Shown here one piece after another: positions 6,411 through 9,165 of a stretch of DNA of 9,165 bases. How positions within the stretch are numbered: position 1 is the stretch's first letter; each line of letters opens with the position of its first letter. The notes beneath the pieces are model-generated. The model saw only the letters and a program-made list of their open reading frames with translations. It did not search any database and was not told where the DNA came from. This stretch comes from Acidobacteriota bacterium. Its GTDB lineage: Bacteria > Acidobacteriota > Vicinamibacteria > Vicinamibacterales > UBA2999. Location of the stretch: positions 1 to 9,165 of the forward strand of contig CANIAI010000064.1 of the NCBI GenBank assembly GCA_947465275.1, written 5' to 3'. The position numbers and the translations under genes were made by a program.

Positions 6411-7343
6411 ATGCGACTGCTGCTGCGCTCGTTCCGCCGTCTCCTCTCCGCCCTCCGGGCGCCCCGACGTGAACAGCGGGCCGCCGCCCTGTGGAGGCGC
6501 TGCCTCACAGGGACGACCGTGGTGTGCGCCCTGACGGCGCTCGCGACGGTGCCGCCGGCCGACGGAAGCCAGTCCGTTCCGCCTGACCTCGACGCCACCC
6601 TGCAGGCGCTCGCCTCATACGTCGACCGGTATTACGCCCGGGCGCAGAGCATCGTGGGCACCGAGCGCATCACGATCCAGACGCTCGCGTCCGACCTGAC
6701 ACCCGATGGGCCCGGGCGTCGGCTCGTCTATGACATCCGCGTGGAGTGGGGACTCGGTGATGACGGCGAGCCCACCGGAAAGGTCGTCCGTGAGCTGGTG
6801 CGCGCCTCGGGGCGTGCGCCGGAGTGCCTCGACCCGCCCTCGATCACGCCTGAACCGCTCGCGATGCTGCGGTCCTCGGCGCAGGAGAAGTTCATCTTCT
6901 CGCTGGCCGGCACTGCCCGCGTGAGCGGCCGCGCCGCGCGGCTCGTCGAGTATCGCGGCCGTCGCACCGACCCGGTGCGGGGGGAGTTCCCGGACCAATG
7001 CGCCCGTATCGACCTGGGCAACCGGATGGCGGGGCGCATCTGGATGGACGATGTCTCGGGTGAGGTGCTGCGGGTCGACGAGCACCTGCCGGGGCAGGTG
7101 ACGATCCCGATTCCCCGCTCGGCATCGCGGCACTGGAGCGGCCGATCCATCGAGTTCGAACGGGTCGATACGAGCATTCGATACCGGCGGGTGACGTTCA
7201 CCGATCCGGTGGAGACGGTGCTGCTGCCGGAGTCGATCGACTCGGTCACCGTCGCGCGCGTGCCCGGCATCTCACGCCTGCGCGTCCTGCAGGAGTACTC
7301 GGGCTACCGTCGGTTCGTCACCGGCGGCCGCGTCGTCGAATAG
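6411..7343 (+). CDS. Secreted conserved hypothetical protein, acidobacterial type
   Basis: 310 residues from ATG 6411. The N-terminus is unusually basic for about 30 residues (RSFRRLLSALRAPRREQRAA), then has a hydrophobic stretch 'GTTVVCALTALATVPPADG' (about 36-54), so it is a long signal peptide or a single membrane anchor. The mature part begins with 'LASYVDRYYARAQSIVGTER', then 'GRRLVYDIRVEW', 'ARVSGRAARLVEYRGR', 'GRIWMDDVSGEVLRVDEHL', 'FERVDTSIRYRRVTFTDP' and ends 'YSGYRRFVTGGRVVE'. This resembles secreted acidobacterial proteins of unknown function, where the repeated beta strands suggest a LolA-like or outer-membrane-lipoprotein-sorting-like sheet; the fold is inference. The frame runs open to 5901, but upstream of 6411 it overlaps the winged-helix gene and makes no sense. 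No Shine-Dalgarno is seen. It ends 9 bp from the convergent TSUP gene. Confidence 0.85.
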   Translation: MRLLLRSFRRLLSALRAPRREQRAAALWRRCLTGTTVVCALTALATVPPADGSQSVPPDLDATLQALASYVDRYYARAQSIVGTERITIQTLASDLTPDGPGRRLVYDIRVEWGLGDDGEPTGKVVRELVRASGRAPECLDPPSITPEPLAMLRSSAQEKFIFSLAGTARVSGRAARLVEYRGRRTDPVRGEFPDQCARIDLGNRMAGRIWMDDVSGEVLRVDEHLPGQVTIPIPRSASRHWSGRSIEFERVDTSIRYRRVTFTDPVETVLLPESIDSVTVARVPGISRLRVLQEYSGYRRFVTGGRVVE

Positions 7344-7345
7344 GC

Positions 7346-7373
7346 GCGGGCGTCAGACCAGGCTGACGCCTGT
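7346..7373. terminator. Shared hairpin between convergent genes
   Basis: GGCGTCAG (7349-7356) and CTGACGCC (7363-7370) form a perfect 8-bp stem with loop ACCAGG. On the plus strand it can be extended by G-U, C-G and G-U pairs to 11. It starts 2 bp after the TAG of the rightward gene and contains the stop codon (7353-7355) of the leftward one. There is no T-run on either side, so its strength as a terminator is uncertain. Confidence 0.5.
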
Positions 7374-8111
7374 CATGAAGAGGACGGTGGCGATGCCGAG
7401 GCGCAGCGCACGTGCCGGCACCCGCGGCGCGAGCCGGCTGCCGATGGCCACGCCGGGAATCGACCCGATCAGCAGGTACATCGCCAGCGTCCAGTTCACG
7501 CTGCCGGCCTGCGCGTGGCCGAGCGCCGTGACCGTGACCAGAATCGCCGCGTGCATCACGTCGGTCCCCACGATGACCGCTGAACTCAACGGGTAGACGA
7601 ACACCAGGAACGGCACCAGCAGCGAGCCGCTGCCGACGGAGGTGAAGCCGACGAGTGTCCCGACGATGGCGCCGGCGATGATGGTCCCCCGGCCCTCCAG
7701 CTTGTGGCGCCAGCGTTCGGGGAACGGGGTGGGCAGCAGTTCCAGCGTCCTGACGACCACGATGACGGCGACCAGGATCAACACCACGCCCAGCATCGAC
7801 TTGACCAGCGCGTCCGAGTTGCGGCTGTCGGGCAGCAGTCGGAGGAGCAGCACGGCCGAGAGCCCGCCCGGCACGCTGCCGAGCGCCAGCCGGCGTACGA
7901 GGGCCATGTCCACGGTGTGCTGACGCCAGTGGATCAGCGCCCCGAAGATCTTGGTGACGGAGCTGTAGACGAGGTCGGTGCCGACCGCGATGGTCGGCCG
8001 GGTGCCGAGCACCAGGATGAGGAACGGCGTCATCAGGGCGCCGCCGCCCATGCCGGTGAGGCCGATGAGGAGTCCGACGAGGAAGCCGGTGAGGGGTAAC
8101 AGGGGATCCAC
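7353..8111 (-). CDS. TSUP family permease (TauE/SafE sulfite exporter-like)
   Basis: 252 residues with about seven to eight hydrophobic helices in two homologous halves. The first half carries the family's glycine motif 'GLTGMGGGALMTPFLIL' (residues 17-33). The second half repeats it as 'GFTSVGSGSLLVPFLVF' (about 154-170). Members move sulfite, sulfoacetate, taurine-derived anions or other small anions across the inner membrane; the substrate cannot be read from the sequence. The central loop 'PTPFPERWRHKLEGRG' is basic and probably cytoplasmic. The start is GTG (8111-8109), chosen because it places the first helix directly at the N-terminus; no clear Shine-Dalgarno is present. The upstream peroxidase gene ends 65 bp away on the same strand, so co-transcription is possible, with a bulged hairpin (8115-8137) in between. 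Confidence 0.9.
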   Translation of the reverse strand: MDPLLPLTGFLVGLLIGLTGMGGGALMTPFLILVLGTRPTIAVGTDLVYSSVTKIFGALIHWRQHTVDMALVRRLALGSVPGGLSAVLLLRLLPDSRNSDALVKSMLGVVLILVAVIVVVRTLELLPTPFPERWRHKLEGRGTIIAGAIVGTLVGFTSVGSGSLLVPFLVFVYPLSSAVIVGTDVMHAAILVTVTALGHAQAGSVNWTLAMYLLIGSIPGVAIGSRLAPRVPARALRLGIATVLFMTGVSLV

Positions 8112-8114
8112 GGA

Positions 8115-8137
8115 GCGTCACAGCTTACTGTGGACGC
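8115..8137 (-). other. Bulged hairpin in the leader of the TSUP gene
   Basis: GCGTCACAG (8115-8123) pairs with CTGTGGACGC (8128-8137) with one unpaired base and loop CTTA. It ends 3 bases before the GTG start, where a ribosome would bind. No T-run follows, so it could attenuate or separate the peroxidase and TSUP transcripts rather than end them cleanly. Confidence 0.4.
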
Positions 8138-8176
8138 CCCGCGGAGCAGAAATCGAGCAGTGGTGCGGTTGACGGT

Positions 8177-8737
8177 CTACGGCGCGGCGAGCGCCTTCGA
8201 GATCGCCAGCCGCAGCAGGGGCGATTCGGGCGTCACGTCACTCGGGTAGAAGGCGATGACGCGCCCGTCCTTGCCGAGCAGGTACTTCGCGAAGTTCCAG
8301 GTGGGCACGTAGCCGCTCTGGCTCAGGAGCGTGTAGATGGGCGACTGCGCGTTACCCGGACGCGTGACCACCTTCGAGAACATCGGGAAGGTCACGTCAT
8401 AGGTGCGCTTGCAGAAGGTGGCGATCTCCTCGGCGCTGCCCGGTTCCTGTTCCCCGAAGTCGTTGCTGGGGAACCCGAGCACGGCGAAGCCCTTCGGCGA
8501 CAGCTCGCGATGCAGCGCCTCGAGTCCCTTGTACTGGGGGGTGTAGCCGCAGTAACTGGCGACGTTCACGACCAGGGTCACCTTTCCGCGGAAGTCGCCG
8601 AGGTCAGCCGGCTTCCCCAGCAGCGTCTCGGTCTTCATGTCGTAGAGGGACGGCCCGCGCGAGCCGTTGCCGGCAGGCGCCTGGGCGAACAGGGTGGCCG
8701 AGGCCACCGTCAGGACGAGGGTGAGCAGGGTGCGCAT
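8177..8737 (-). CDS. Exported glutathione peroxidase family protein (thioredoxin-dependent type)
   Basis: 186 residues. A Sec-type signal peptide (MRTLLTLVLTVASATLFAQA) precedes a full GPx domain, so it should act in the periplasm, reducing hydroperoxides. The catalytic tetrad is visible: peroxidatic Cys63 in ASYCGYTPQYKGLEAL, Gln97 in FPSNDFGEQEPG, and Trp147-Asn148 in PTWNFAKYLL. Cys109 in EEIATFCKRTYDVTFP sits where bacterial 2-Cys enzymes such as E. coli BtuE have the resolving cysteine, so thioredoxin-like reduction is more likely than glutathione. The usual Cys in FPCN is Ser91 here, which is not needed for catalysis. ATG 8737 is chosen over an in-frame TTG at 8755 because it starts exactly at the signal peptide. 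No Shine-Dalgarno is seen, and a 15-bp palindrome lies right upstream. Confidence 0.93.
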   Translation of the reverse strand: MRTLLTLVLTVASATLFAQAPAGNGSRGPSLYDMKTETLLGKPADLGDFRGKVTLVVNVASYCGYTPQYKGLEALHRELSPKGFAVLGFPSNDFGEQEPGSAEEIATFCKRTYDVTFPMFSKVVTRPGNAQSPIYTLLSQSGYVPTWNFAKYLLGKDGRVIAFYPSDVTPESPLLRLAISKALAAP

Positions 8738-8738
8738 C

Positions 8739-8753
8739 GCCGCATTATGCGGC
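8739..8753. promoter_or_regulatory. 15-bp palindrome at the peroxidase start, with -10-like box
   Basis: GCCGCAT-T-ATGCGGC is a perfect palindrome with 7-bp arms around one base, ending 1 base before ATG 8737. On the minus strand it contains CATAAT (8749-8744), 5 of 6 to a -10 box. If used, the transcript would start near the ATG and be almost leaderless. It could also be a repressor operator. No -35 is visible. Confidence 0.35.
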
Positions 8754-8778
8754 AACCGCGCCCCCGTGCGGGACCCAT

Positions 8779-9165
8779 TCAGTGGACCGTCTCCCGGCGG
8801 GCACTCGGGGCCGGCGGCAGTGTCACCACGACGGCGCGATGCGCGAGCAGGACGTCGGGGTCGGCCTGGATGGCCCGGTCGTAGCGTTGCGCGAAGGCGG
8901 TGCCGGTGGGCGAGGGGTGGAGCAGCGCGCGAATGCGCTCGGCCACCTCCGACGACTCCCGCTCGCCGGGCGCCTCCTCTCCCGCAATCAGCTCGTCGAT
9001 GCGGACGATCACCGCCGACAGCTCGTGCAGCCAGGCGAACTGGTCGTCGCGCAGGGCGAGCTGCAGGAGCTCGGCCGCGTTCACCCGCCCGTGCACCGCT
9101 TCGTACTCGCGCCGCTCCGCCTCGAGCAGCGCCCGATGCAGCGCGAGCAGGTGCGGTCGCAGGTC
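8779..9165 (-). CDS. Conserved-looking hypothetical helical protein (5' partial)
   Basis: The frame is open to the window edge, so the start lies beyond 9165; 128 residues are visible. It is largely helical: 'LRPHLLALHRALLEAERREY', 'GRVNAAELLQLALRDDQFAW', 'LHELSAVIVRIDELIAGEEA', a charged helix with 'SSEVAERIRALLHPSP', then 'FAQRYDRAIQADPDVLLAHRAV'. There are no cysteines and no signal peptide in the visible part. I recall proteins of this shape as small hypotheticals in several soil bacteria, with no known function, and I do not recognise a named family. It ends 41 bp before the peroxidase start on the same strand, so the two may share a transcript. A GTG at 9096 is not the likely start, since the amphipathic helix continues upstream of it. 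Confidence 0.75.
   Translation of the reverse strand, partial: DLRPHLLALHRALLEAERREYEAVHGRVNAAELLQLALRDDQFAWLHELSAVIVRIDELIAGEEAPGERESSEVAERIRALLHPSPTGTAFAQRYDRAIQADPDVLLAHRAVVVTLPPAPSARRETVH

Noticed and set aside
1..9165. Defence island, prophage or CRISPR
   Set aside because: No nuclease, integrase, transposase, phage structural gene or regularly spaced repeat is present; gene content is chromosomal housekeeping and envelope.

Overview
High-GC window (estimated about 70 % by eye) that most likely comes from an Acidobacteriota chromosome, probably a Vicinamibacteria-type soil lineage. The lineage call rests on two proteins whose type I know mainly from that phylum: the truncated von Willebrand A protein at the left edge, and a secreted hypothetical at 6411-7343 with a typical acidobacterial architecture. 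There are no mobile elements, rRNA or tRNA genes, CRISPR arrays or phage genes. The region reads as ordinary chromosomal housekeeping and envelope content.

Layout. 1-2137 (+): the 3' end of a VWA-domain protein, then a small membrane protein resembling the DUF4870/Tic20-like group. 2220-5440 (-): a probable three-gene block, read leftward: an alpha-glucan phosphorylase, an 18-bp gap, a zinc-ribbon protein of unknown function, then a small secreted beta-rich protein. The last has its own good -10 box and ends in a strong hairpin terminator. 5618-5848 (+): a tiny, very basic conserved-looking protein, divergent from the phosphorylase. 5849-6059: a structured, gene-poor stretch with several inverted repeats, including a perfect 14-bp pair. 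6060-6302 (-) and 6411-7343 (+): a divergent pair, a small winged-helix protein and the secreted acidobacterial hypothetical. 7353-9165 (-): a TSUP/TauE-type permease, an exported glutathione peroxidase and a partial unknown protein, all leftward and possibly co-transcribed.

How they may fit together. The phosphorylase releases glucose-1-phosphate from stored glucan. The peroxidase is an envelope peroxide defence, and the TSUP protein probably exports an organosulfur or other anion. Nothing in the window ties these into one pathway. The best leads are the unexplained intergenic inverted repeat, the zinc-ribbon gene linked to glgP, the small basic protein, and the winged-helix/secreted-protein divergent pair. 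I do not see convincing evidence for a new multi-gene system.
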